Shown piece by piece: positions 10,859 through 20,410 of a DNA stretch of 64,000 nt (positions are counted from its first letter, which is position 1; each line of letters begins with the position of its first letter). Source of the stretch: Panicum virgatum (lineage: Eukaryota; Streptophyta; Magnoliopsida; Poales; Poaceae); NCBI RefSeq assembly GCF_016808335.1, contig NC_053150.1:30806238-30870237 (forward strand). Direction: 5' to 3'. The position numbers were made by a program, and so were the translations under genes. The notes under the pieces are model-generated. The model worked only from the letters and a program-made list of their open reading frames with translations, did not search any database and had not been told where the DNA came from.

Positions 10859-11404
10859 ATGGAGAAGCCATCCTTTCACAGCCTCTCTGCCTCAAGGGGC
10901 GAGTTCAATGAGCCACCATCCTCTTCCATATCCGGCTATGAACTCTGTCCCGACCTTATCGCTATGGTTCGGGAGCTTTCCTTCTCTGGGTTAAGCATCG
11001 AGAACCCAGACCACCATCTACGAGAGTTCGAGCAGCTTTGTTCATGCTTTGCCTCTGCAAGTATGAAACAAGATGTCCTCCGGTGGATGTTGTTCCTTTC
11101 TCTCTTAAAGGGAGGGCAGAGAATGGTACACGTCCTATACATATACCGGAAAAAGGGCAGCTGGGACTCCCTAAAGAAGACATTCTCAATCATGTTCTTC
11201 CAGCAGAATGAGAAGAAAACTTTAGGCACAACCTGGGCCAGATTTTCGCTCCTAGTGAAGTCTAACCCTACCATGTTGACACTCAATCCTTTAGTCCTTT
11301 GGAAATTTAAGAGGAGTCTCGATAAGGAATCCGCCTATCATCTCAACTCAATCACTGGAGGAGTACCCCTCCAAAAGTTTCAACTGAGGTTAATAAAATC
11401 CTAG
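10859..11404 (+). pseudogene. Gag-like N-terminal region of element B
   Basis: I choose the ATG at 10859 (MEKPSFHSLSASRGEF) rather than the upstream in-frame ATG at 10814. The A homologue starts in the same place relative to SGYEL-PD-IAMVR, which both share. Gag-domain signatures follow: HLREFEQLCSCF, WMLFLSLLKGGQ and GSWDSLKKTF. The frame stops at 11402-11404, and the sense continues in another frame to about 11594 (acidic segment with SPEPGTSEGEE) before the frame at 11595. So the gag-like gene of B is split into at least four frames. Confidence 0.65.
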
Positions 11405-11594
11405 ATTATATTGCCGAGTACACCTCCTTGTCAGCCGAGTATGATCCTCTCCAAGAGGAGTGTGAGTTGACCCAAGAGGATTTCTTAGTAGCTGAACCCA
11501 ATCCTTCATCTTCAATATCTCGAGATTCAGCCATAGAGTCCTCACCCGAACCAGGAACATCGGAGGGAGAAGAAATTCACCCCCGAAGTTCTCT

Positions 11595-12317
11595 ATGAGA
11601 TTCGAGGATGAATCATTGGGAAACCATAGAAACACTTCGAATCTCATAGATGCCCAATTAGGGAAGGAACCTTCTTCTATCCACGCCAACCAATTCGGAG
11701 ATCCCTTGACAGAACCTTCCCTTAGGCATATGATACCCCCTACTCCTCCTGATCCTCATAATGAAGCATCCCTCGAGGTAGCCATGGAGAGTGAGTGGTC
11801 TGACGGAGAGAAACTCTTTTCTGAAGCAATTTGGATTAGTTCTCCCTCCATGATCACTCCCTGCTCTATAAGGGGAACTACCGTAGAAGGCCACATTAAC
11901 CCTGTCGTGGAGGTTAATGTGTTGCCATGGCACTTAGAGTACAATCTTCTGGGCAATGTTACGCTAAGACCATCCGACACGCTCTTAAAGAGTTGTCCCT
12001 CGGGACACATCCTTGAATGTCGGGGGGTCGCAAGTGTCATGCCACTCATGATAGACAAAATTGAGGTCAACTTAGATTTCTATATCTTCGATATCTTTGA
12101 TTTTGATCTTCCCCTAGGCTTCCCGATTGAAAAGCTTCTCGCATCCCAAGGGAGTCTAGATGTAATGCTTAAGAAAACCGCTTCTGCCACTGCTACATGT
12201 TGCTTAGAAAATACTATGGTGAATCATTTTCCCGAGCTAAACCCGCTAAAGGAGATGGTGCATAAGTCTCCATTCATGTCATCCGAACCCATTTTAAGCC
12301 ATCTCCGAAGAATATGA
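11595..12317 (+). CDS. Gag C-terminal part with one degenerate retropepsin-like domain (B)
   Basis: A 240-residue frame homologous to the frame at 3053-4204 in A. Residues about 88-175 form the domain: CSIRG, INPVVEVNVLPW (where a protease would have D-S/T-G-A), CRGVASVMP and LDFYIFDIFDFDLPLG. The catalytic Asp aligns with Asn and the Gly with Val, so it should be inactive. A has two such domains. The start is uncertain because the frame follows a frameshift and its ATG may be internal. Confidence 0.55.
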   Translation: MRFEDESLGNHRNTSNLIDAQLGKEPSSIHANQFGDPLTEPSLRHMIPPTPPDPHNEASLEVAMESEWSDGEKLFSEAIWISSPSMITPCSIRGTTVEGHINPVVEVNVLPWHLEYNLLGNVTLRPSDTLLKSCPSGHILECRGVASVMPLMIDKIEVNLDFYIFDIFDFDLPLGFPIEKLLASQGSLDVMLKKTASATATCCLENTMVNHFPELNPLKEMVHKSPFMSSEPILSHLRRI

Positions 12318-12366
12318 CTCGAATGAAATCCTTCACTTTTGTGAAGATGAACGATCATCATCCCTC

Positions 12367-12738
12367 TTGAGCAAGTTTGAACCTCTTCCCTCTGGCCCCG
12401 AGAAAGTTGTTCTCGACCATGATCGAGATTCAACTATGATTTCCCACGACGAATCTCTTGAGATGGAGAATCCATGGGCCATGGAATTTTGTGAGGCGCC
12501 GACTCTGGAGTCCGATGAAAAGGATTCCACAGATGAGCATAGGACCATCATCTTTGAAATACCTTGCTCATTCAATGCAACTCCAGAGCCAGGCATGCTT
12601 AGTGCACCATGCACACGCGAGGACTACAACCACCTTATGGTCCTCTTCTGTAAAACTTTCAGAAGGTTGGTTGTAGATGTATATGTTTATCGTAAACATT
12701 GCAAATTTCGTGGGTGCACCGTGGCACTAACCTTGTAG
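12367..12738 (+). pseudogene. C-terminal tail of the B gag-like protein
   Basis: A 123-residue frame in a third reading frame. Its end (KHCKFRGCTVALTL) matches the end of the A protein at 4400-4490, and MSKFEPLPSGPEKVVLDHDRD matches the DHD/NHDRD segment near the end of 3053-4204. It is the tail of the same broken gene rather than a separate protein. Confidence 0.55.
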
Positions 12739-12836
12739 CTAGCTTTAACAATTGGTGGTGAAAACAATGACCCATCACCAATGATGGCTACAAGGGGTCT
12801 CATGGTCGAGCTTATGACCATAAAAACAAAGCACTG

Positions 12837-12852
12837 CCGGGAGATAGCCCGG
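12837..12852 (+). other. Conserved hairpin 1, B copy (CCGGG-AGATAG-CCCGG)
   Basis: Same loop and position as 4587-4602 in A, with a compensatory change in the outer base pair. It lies about 100 nt after the gag-like gene and is preceded by aaacaaagcactg. Confidence 0.6.
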
Positions 12853-13742
12853 ATTATCATTTATTTGTTTACTTATTTATTTCCCTTCAATAAAAGCAAG
12901 AGCATGTTCTAGGATGTGTTTTTCCTTCGGGTATTTTTTTGGTCGCTAACCTTCCAGGGGAAGATCAAGAAGAATGACGGACAAGCAACACCTACAAACA
13001 TGAGAGCTACACCAACTACAACCCCTCGATATGCCTTGATGAAGGATCAACTACAGAAGGAAACTTGAACTCCATACACTTGAAGTTTTACAAACTCCAA
13101 GTGTGGGGGAGGTATGTGAGTACCCCGAAGTAAGTTCTTTCTCAATCCATATCTTGTCTTCGAATTGGTGTTAGTTCCTACATCTTTCTCTCTATAAAAA
13201 AATGAGAGGAATTGCCATGGTGACAACATTGAGTCTTCATCAACAAGACACCTTGGTAAGTGCTTTCAATGTCCTGCTTTTGACATTAAACAAAGCCCTG
13301 CTGGGAGGTCCCCCGAGGATCACCAGGTACGTGCTCATGCTTATCTCTGTTTGAATAAAGCTCAATCATGCTTCATGTTTTCTTTGTCTGTTCTTGTTTG
13401 CTCTAGTTTGAATGTGTGTCTGCAGCATACATTCATATGCGTTTTAAATTAAGCATGATGCTTAGGTTAAAATGTCCTTGTCAGTCAAACTAGACTTTGT
13501 GTCAAGTTTGATTGATGTTCTAGAGTTAATACTTGTATAGATATTGGTTGCATTTGTGGACTAACCCCTGCAGAAATCTTCAAATACGATAGGGTGAGTC
13601 ATTGAGCTGAATTCAAATGGAAAGGTAAGACAAGGTTTTGGATTAATGTTGCAAAACATACTCATGTTGATGCAATCTTAGTCCAGTCTTGCTTGAGTAA
13701 GTATCTTGGTGAGATTAAATTTTAGTTCAAATAAATTTTAGG

Positions 13743-13772
13743 AGCTCCCTGGTTCTTAAAACCAGCAGAGCC
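13743..13772 (+). other. Conserved hairpin 2, B copy
   Basis: Inner arms CTGGTT/AACCAG with loop cttaa; outer arms GCTC/GAGC. Relative to A, one outer pair changed A-T to G-C and one inner pair C-G to T-A, both keeping pairing. Confidence 0.55.
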
Positions 13773-14781
13773 ATTATTTTGTTTCCATCTTTTGTTTTGA
13801 ATTCAGCACTAGGAGCAAGTACAAGTGTGGGGAGATCTCTCAAGATCATCATTGTCATACACATTCGAGATCTCCCACATATGTATCGCACAACATCGTC
13901 TGCACCAACATGACAAAGGACAAGGCAACGACACCAAATTCAGCCATCCACCTCTGGTTTGGCTGAGTAACCACTACCTTGATCCCCATCCCCTTCAAGA
14001 GCGATGGTTTGTGCACATTCTACCTCTCAACTCTATTTGAGTCATGAGTTTGAATAAACCTTAATTCTAAATCATTAAAATTAAACTCAAAATGAATAAA
14101 TGTGTTCCACTTGCTCGACATGTTTCCTATGGTTGACTTGCATATGTTTTATTCCATGCTCATCACCTTGATGCTTGTGAACAAAAATCTTTAGGAAAAC
14201 ATGCTCATCTAAGTAGTTGATGTTTGAGATATGGTTTGAATAATATGATCTTCACTCTTGATGTTTAAGTACTTGGGAAATTTATTTGAAAATTTGTAAA
14301 ACCTTTGCAAAGCTCCTCTTTGATATGCCAAAAGTCCTACCAAAGCCATATGATGATACTTCTTGAAAACCATATGCACATATGCTGCTTGTTTTTGCAT
14401 TGAGCTTTGTCAAATTGTTGTGACCCTTGAGAGAATTCTTTTCATGATTTCATGATCAAGATTCACGTGCACACCATATACCCCCTTGCTATGCTTCTTT
14501 GAGAAGTTAGCATTGTACCATCCACTCATTCCACAAAATAAATGCTCCACTATATGTGTTGGTCTCTCTCTCTCCAGTTTTTTTTAAGAAAAAAAGAGAG
14601 GCATGGGCTATCGAGAAAAAAATGTGGGCACATGAAGGTCCATGAAAAAAAAGCCATGCTCTCAAAAGAATTTATATAGGGAGAGAGATCATACAAAAGG
14701 AGTTTCCATTCCATCCATCACAATCCATACACATGCACATCTTGATCTGATTGTATGATTTGTTTTGCTCTTTGGATCCGG

Positions 14782-14883
14782 TTTTTGACTTTGCAATATA
14801 TGTGATACAAGTATGCCCTATACTTCATGCCCTTTTTGACTTTGCAATATATGTGATACAAGTATGCCCTATACTTCATGCCC
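14782..14883 (+). repeat. 51-bp tandem duplication
   Basis: The unit starting tttttgactttgcaatatat occurs twice in a row (14782-14832, 14833-14883) without differences that I can see. A and E0 have the segment once, so the duplication is specific to this copy. Confidence 0.9.
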
Positions 14884-15233
14884 TACCTTGAGCTCCACAT
14901 ATAGCCATCACTAGAAGTAGGATGAAGAAAAGGCAAGTCAAATGCCTTGGTAAGGACATATACACATTGAGCGATCTGAGAGAATCAAATGAGGAGCTAA
15001 GCAAGGTTTGTTTTGAAAACTTATTGAAAAACCCCAAGATACTTGACATGACGAGTAGAAGTGATTTGATTTGCGACCATTCCATTCCTCAACTACCCAA
15101 GATGGCATGATAGACACTTCAAAGTTCACAAGTGCAAGGTATGGTTGGGAATATCTCTTATGCTCGCTTCACACCTTTGGAATTCATGTTTCACCTTAGT
15201 CCTTTATGCTTTACTCGAGGACGAGCAAAGGCT

Positions 15234-15247
15234 AAGTGTGGGGGAGT
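15234..15247 (+). other. Polypurine tract (B)
   Basis: aagtgtgggggagt directly precedes the 3' LTR. It is preceded by ctcgaggacgagcaaaggct, shared with A and E0. It would prime plus-strand DNA synthesis. Confidence 0.7.
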
Positions 15248-16694
15248 TGTTGACAGCTCTTAAGTACCAAATTTAGGCCATCAACTCCTGCATAAATACA
15301 TAAAATGTAAACAGTAACATAGTGGTAGGGGTTTACTACTGACCATTTCCACGAGTGTTGGTAAATATTTGTATGTAGGTGAAATAAGGGTGAAAACACA
15401 CTTCATGAGCAGGGAAAAACACTCCTCAATTCAAGGAAAAATGCGCAACTATGTACAAGGATCAAATGGCCCACTAAATAGCCTCACACGAGAAGGAATG
15501 CAGCCCACAACCAAGGTGACGCATCATCAATCCGTGGCAACACCCTCTCAACAAATCAGACGCATTCACGAGGATCCACGGGCCCACCAGAGCATCTAAA
15601 CCACCTTAAGTGGGGCCCAAACCCCTGGGTATGACATGGGGGCCCACCTAGCAGCCTCCAGACCAAGTTTGAGGCGGTTCGGCCACCTTTTCCGGTCGGC
15701 CGACCAACCAGGTCGCCCGACCTAAGGTCGGTTTGCCTCAGCCTCATCTTCCACGTGGAGATCCCTCATTCGATGCCAAAGGCGGTGCAAGGAGGCACTG
15801 GCTCAATCCTTGGCTGAAAGCACCATGTACCCCCTCTATAAATTTGAGGGGAGGGGCTCCATTTCAAGACACAACCACCAAGTTAGAGTTCACAACCATC
15901 CAAGTGCTCAACTTCAAGCCTCCTCTTGTGTTTAGAGTTGTGTTAGCTTAGGGAGAGAGTAGAGGTACTCAGGAGGGGCGTCGATCTTTGGCGCTCTTCT
16001 CCATTTTTGTAACTCTACGAGAGTGAGGGAGTAGTTCGGGAGAAGTGCCGGGGTGTCGGCATTCTGCCCTAGCTTGTACCTCTACAGATGCTGCTACATT
16101 CTTCGGGTTTTAGTAAGTATTCATGGTTCCTATCTCTAGTATTTTATTTGGTATAGTAGATGCTAGTAGTTCTTGTAGTTGAGTGAGATCAATTCTCTTA
16201 CTCGCGGGTTCGTTGCTGTGTATTCGTACAGAGTGCTGTAGTTTGCTACGGGGTACCAAACATAGTTAGACATCAGTAGTAATCAGTAGCGTAGGCGAGG
16301 TGTATAGGCTAAGGATTATCCTTCATTTGCCTTATATCCCACGGTTTGGTAGAGGTAGGTAATAGCTGGTGACAGCCCTATTGGTCCTTCGTAATCCTCC
16401 ATGTTCGGATATAGCGTAGAGCTGTTGGCCGGAGTCGACTGGCAGACCAGTTGTAAGCCGGTGCCCAAAGCGAGTATTGTGCCCGAGAGATCGACCTTTA
16501 ACTCAGCAGTAGCGCTATCTTAGGAATTCTCTCTTCCCCTCTACCTATCTTGGTGTGTCCTTGGACCGATTAGAATAGAAGAGAGTGCACACACATTCCC
16601 TATGGATTCGATAACCCTTGGAATACTCTGAGGTGAAAGCTACAACAGTATCCGTGCGCTTGCGGATTTATTCGTGACGCTAAAATACCCAACA
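15248..16694 (+). repeat. 3' LTR of element B
   Basis: 1447 bp, tgttgacagctc...acccaaca, the partner of 9231-10658. TATA box at 15837-15843; U5 module at 16610-16666. Confidence 0.9.
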
Positions 16695-17153
16695 ACATGC
16701 ACATCTTGATCAAGGTTTATGACCTGTTTCTCCTTTGGATCCGTTTTTTGACATTGCAACATATGAGGAACAAGTAAGCCTTCAACTTTCTCCCTACCCT
16801 GAGCTCCACATAAAAGCCTTTCTAGAGGTGGGAGAAAATGAAGGCAACAATTTGCCTTGGTGAGGAAACCAAAAAGCAAAAAGAGAGATCTGAGAGAACA
16901 AACTGAGGAGCTAGGCTATGTTTGATTTTAAAAATTCATAAAACCCAAGTTTCTGAACAAGGGAGACTAAGGAACCTAAAGTTTAAGTCATTCCAAGTTT
17001 CAATTACCATGATAAGTATGGTAGACACATAAAAGTTCACAAGTCTGTGAGAAGCTTGGAATAACTTGTGTGTAGGTTACATCAAAGGAGTTGCATCCAC
17101 CTTAGTCTTCGCCTCTTTACTCGAGGACGAGGAAAGGCTAAGTGTGGGGGTGT
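16695..17153 (+). other. A 3' non-coding region, part 3, and polypurine tract
   Basis: This continues the A internal region after B and aligns with 19060-19499 of E0 and 14740-15247 of B. It ends with ctcgaggacgaggaaaggct and the polypurine tract aagtgtgggggtg (17140-17152) against the 3' LTR. No gene is supported. Confidence 0.75.
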
Positions 17154-18397
17154 TGTTGACGGTCCTTAAGTCAGAAATAAAACCGTCAAACTCCTGCATC
17201 TTTTCATAACTTTCAATCACCAAATATAGTTATAGGGCTTATTGCTTACCATTTCCACGAGTTTTGGTGAATCTTGGATTGCAGGCACCGATACGCGGAG
17301 TAAGACAAAAACATACAAAAGACGCAACACAAATGCACTGAATATCTGATCCTGCGTCACACTTACAAAGAGGGCCCAATTGACAGAGAAAACCGACATA
17401 CAAAGCCCCGGCACCGACGTACACTGAAGAGGACCCACATGTCAGTTACCCGGCCAAAGGCGGTGGCCAAAACCCACCTAGTGGGGTCGGCCGAACCTGG
17501 ACTGGCACCAGCCCAGGTGCGTCTTGGCCGGTGATCCTCCCTTATCCTCCCAAAGTCGGTTATCAACGTTTCCATATCAGAAGATGGCGAGAACCGACCT
17601 TCTCAACCTATAAAAGGGCCTCCACTCACCCCTCTCAAGTCATTCACAATTCCCATTCCATTCTCATACACTTCAAGGAGGAGAAGTAGTAGTAGTGTTC
17701 CACTTGTATCTTTAGAATAGGGAGTGTGCGAGGAGGAGGATCGGAGAAGAGCTGGACTTGTCGGCCTCTCTTCGCCCTGTACCTCAACGTGTACAAATCA
17801 CTTGAGTAAGTATCCGGAGTTCATCTTCTGTTAAGTTCTTGGTTATGTATTCTTAAGTTATTTATTTGTTTACGGGTTCATCGTACGTTCTTGTAACGTA
17901 TGCTCTGGTAGAGGGCTCCTGATAAAGACGGGTAACCCTGTATGCCGCTAGAGTAGTAATCGAAGGATTAGACGTGGTGTCTAGGCCCTAGATTGTCTTT
18001 GTTTGCCTCGTACTATACAGTATTGCGGGGTAGACCGCAGGTGGTGACAGCCCTGTCGGTCCGCTACGAAGCTGCTTCGTGGTTAGTGCACTCCCCCCTG
18101 TCCGGGTACGGCATAGAGCAACAAGCCGGAGGTCCCTAACAGTACCTGGGTCAGACCGGTGCCCGAAGTAAACGAGTGAAAGCCTAAGTCTACCTTACCT
18201 TGAACCTTATCTTTAGATAAACCACGCTACCCAAAGCTCTCCTACTTCTTGTTCTCCTGGGTTAAGCTAGCCAGAAGGTCATTACACATCCGTTCCCTGT
18301 GGAAATTACGATACCCTGAATACTTCCGGGTGAAGTGCTATAACGGTATGTTCCGTGCGCTTGCTGATTATTCTGTGAACGTTAAGAAATACAAACA
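17154..18397 (+). repeat. 3' LTR of element A
   Basis: 1244 bp, tgttgacggtcc...aaatacaaaca, the partner of 812-2055. TATA box at 17609-17615; U5 module at 18310-18367, with the last hairpin arm altered (gctga for gcgga). TSD ATACT follows at 18398-18402. Confidence 0.92.
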
Positions 18398-19499
18398 ATA
18401 CTCTTTATTCCTCGCATTCATTCCTAGTTCTTGTGAGCATATTTCTTCATAGGGACCCCATGCTATCTAAGTAATTGACTAATGTGATATGATTGATGGA
18501 CGAAACCATACTCTTCCTAGCAAAGTACTTGAAATTTCTTTTTAAAAAACATCAATAGCTTGTCTCCTCAAATTAATGAAAATTCCTACCAAAGCCAAAG
18601 TTAGATTTTCATGCTCAAACCTTCTTTTGCAGTTTGACTTTGCTTTGAGTTTTGTCTAATTCTTTGACCCTTGATAAAGACTTGTCATACTCTCATGATC
18701 AAGATCACGTACACATCCACTCACATGCTATACTTCTACACTGGAAGATAGCAAACATTGTCATCCACCCATAAAATAAAACTCCATGGCACACCATGAC
18801 TCTTTCTCTCAAGTGACCATCAAGGATGTGGACTATGAAAAAAAAAGAAATAAAAAGATACATACCCAAAGAAGGTATGCCACATGCCAAAAAGGTATGT
18901 AAAAAAAGAGAAAAAGATGCATACCCAAAGAAGGTATGCCACATGCCCACAAGGCATGTCAAAAAAAGGGATAGTCCACATCCAAGAAAAATAAAGAAGA
19001 GAGATGGTTCATGCAAAGGAGTTCATCCACCCTCCGCAAGTAAAAAAATCCACACACTTGCACATCTTGATCAGATTGTATGACTCGTTTCTGCTTGGAT
19101 CTAGTTTTTGACTTAGCAACATAAGCAAAGTGATCATGCCTCTCCTACCCTGAGCTCCACATAAGCCTGATTATATGATAGGAGAAAAGAAGACAACAAC
19201 TTTGCCCTGGTGAGGATCGAAAATACAAAAGAGTGATTCGAGAGAATAATTTGAGGAGCAAGAATATTCTTTTGTTTCAAAATTTTAAAACCCAAGTTTC
19301 TAAGTAGGAAGAGCTAGGAATCGAAGTCTTTATTGTTCAATTCTTCAATTACCCAAGAAAGCATGGTAGCCACTCCAAAGTTCACATGACTGGAGGAAGC
19401 TTGGAATAACTTGTATGCAAGTTCCATCAAGGGAGTTGCATCCACCTTAGTCCTTCAAATTTTACTCGAGGATGAGCAAAGGGCTAAGTGTGGGGGTGT
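18398..19499 (+). mobile_element. E0 element, 3' non-coding region (right part) and polypurine tract
   Basis: Continuation of 1-811 after element A. It contains an array of four short hairpins (18861-18959), the segment shared with C, A and B (gcacatcttgatcagattgt), then ctcgaggatgagcaaagggct and the polypurine tract aagtgtgggggtg (19486-19498). No gene: the frames at 18705-19083 are translations of the hairpin array. Confidence 0.75.
18861..18959 (+). repeat. Array of four hairpins, E0
   Basis: Arms: CATACC/GGTATG (18861-18879), ACATGCC/GGTATGT (18882-18900), GCATACC/GGTATGC (18919-18939), ACATGCC/GGCATGT (18941-18959). The pattern is two repeats of a two-hairpin unit. C has the reverse-strand equivalent at 22650-22753. 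Confidence 0.75.
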
Positions 19500-20410
19500 T
19501 GTTGACGGATGTTAAGTCCAAAATATATGTCATCAACTCCTGCATAACAATATAAAGAATGAACGTCAACAGTAGTGGTAGGAGTTATTACTAATGAATT
19601 CCACGAGTGTTGGTGAATTATTGATTGCAAGGACGTAAGTCGGGAATAACATGAAAACATGCAGAGAACGTAGAAGAAATACACAGAAGATCCTATCCTA
19701 TGTCTCAATTACAAGAAGGGCCCACAAGCCAGACAAAATGGGTGCGCCGAGCAAGATGCACCCAAGGGATAAGATCAAGGCCCACCTATTAGCCAGCCAG
19801 GAGAGGTAGAGCCGGGGAGGAGGTACCTGGGGGACGGCCGACCCCCAGGGCTGCCCAAACCTGGGGCACCCGTCCATGTGCATTTCGACGTGGAGTAGCG
19901 CCTACTCTGCCTGATCACCTTCCATATGTGCGTGTAGTGGGAACTGACCTCCAAGTTGTATAAATAGGGCCTCCCTCGACCCCTCTAAAGACACCACCAA
20001 GTCATCTTCCTCCTTCACTTCAAGATGTAGTGCTCCAATGCTAAGGCGAGGCCCTGCCTAGGCTAGTGCTTAGAGTAGGAGGAGGGTGTGGATTAGTTCC
20101 GGGAAGCGACGCGCCTGTCGGTGGTCTTCTCCGGTCTTGTACCTCTACGGATGCTGGCTTCCTCTGGTATGAGTAAGTTAGTATTTATGATGCCTGTATT
20201 GCATAGTACTTTTGCTTTAGTGAGATCAGTTCTCTTACACATGGGTTCGTCGCTCTGTATTTGTACGGAGTGTTGTAGTTTGCTACAGGTTAACAAACAT
20301 AGTTAGACTACAGTAGTAACCAGTAGCGTAGACATGGTGTCTGGGCTAAGGGTTACCTTCATTTGCCTTAAATCCCACGGTCTATGAGGTAGGCCGCAGG
20401 TGGTGACAGT
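19500..20410 (+). repeat. 3' LTR of E0, first part
   Basis: Starts tgttgacggatg directly after the polypurine tract, with a TATA box at 19959-19965. It is interrupted at 20410 by element C and resumes at 29973. Because it follows a polypurine tract and is not followed by a PBS, it is a 3' LTR. Confidence 0.85.

Larger units (their letters stand above)
12739..15247 (+). other. B 3' non-coding region
   Basis: 2.5 kb without a supported gene. It contains hairpin 1 (12837-12852), a splice-like block (CTAAC 12946, CAG 12955-12957, GTATG 13112), a second GGGAGG-CCC hairpin-like site (13302-13316), another CTAACCCCTGCAG (13561-13573), hairpin 2 (13743-13772), internal polypurine-like motifs (13099-13111, 13823-13834), a 51-bp tandem duplication (14782-14883) and the terminal polypurine tract (15234-15247). 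The 62-residue frame at 14922-15110 is not kept in A or E0. Confidence 0.65.
9231..16694 (+). mobile_element. Element B: non-autonomous gag-only Athila-like LTR retrotransposon
   Basis: LTRs at 9231-10658 and 15248-16694 are flanked by TSD ACATG (9226-9230, 16695-16699). The host sequence across the insertion (cacacatgcacatcttgatc) matches other copies in the window. The internal region (4.6 kb) has a tRNA-Asp PBS, a frameshifted gag-like gene (10859-12738) and a long non-coding 3' region ending in a polypurine tract. There is no RT or integrase. The first base of the 5' LTR is G instead of T. About 17 mismatches in the first ~340 aligned LTR bases suggest an age similar to that of A. Confidence 0.9.
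812..18397 (+). mobile_element. Element A: non-autonomous gag-only Athila-like LTR retrotransposon
   Basis: Two 1244-bp LTRs (812-2055, 17154-18397) with TG...CA ends are flanked by the TSD ATACT. A tRNA-Asp-type PBS follows the 5' LTR and a G-rich polypurine tract precedes the 3' LTR. After removing the nested solo LTR (5999-7532) and element B (9231-16694), about 6.1 kb of internal sequence remains. It holds a gag-like gene (2167-4494) and long non-coding sequence, with no RT, RNase H or integrase. Such gag-only elements (TR-GAG type) depend on proteins from a relative. Element C, which shares the 3' region, is the nearest coding relative here but is itself incomplete. I counted about 23 mismatches over the first ~410 aligned LTR bases, so the insertion is not recent. 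Confidence 0.9.
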
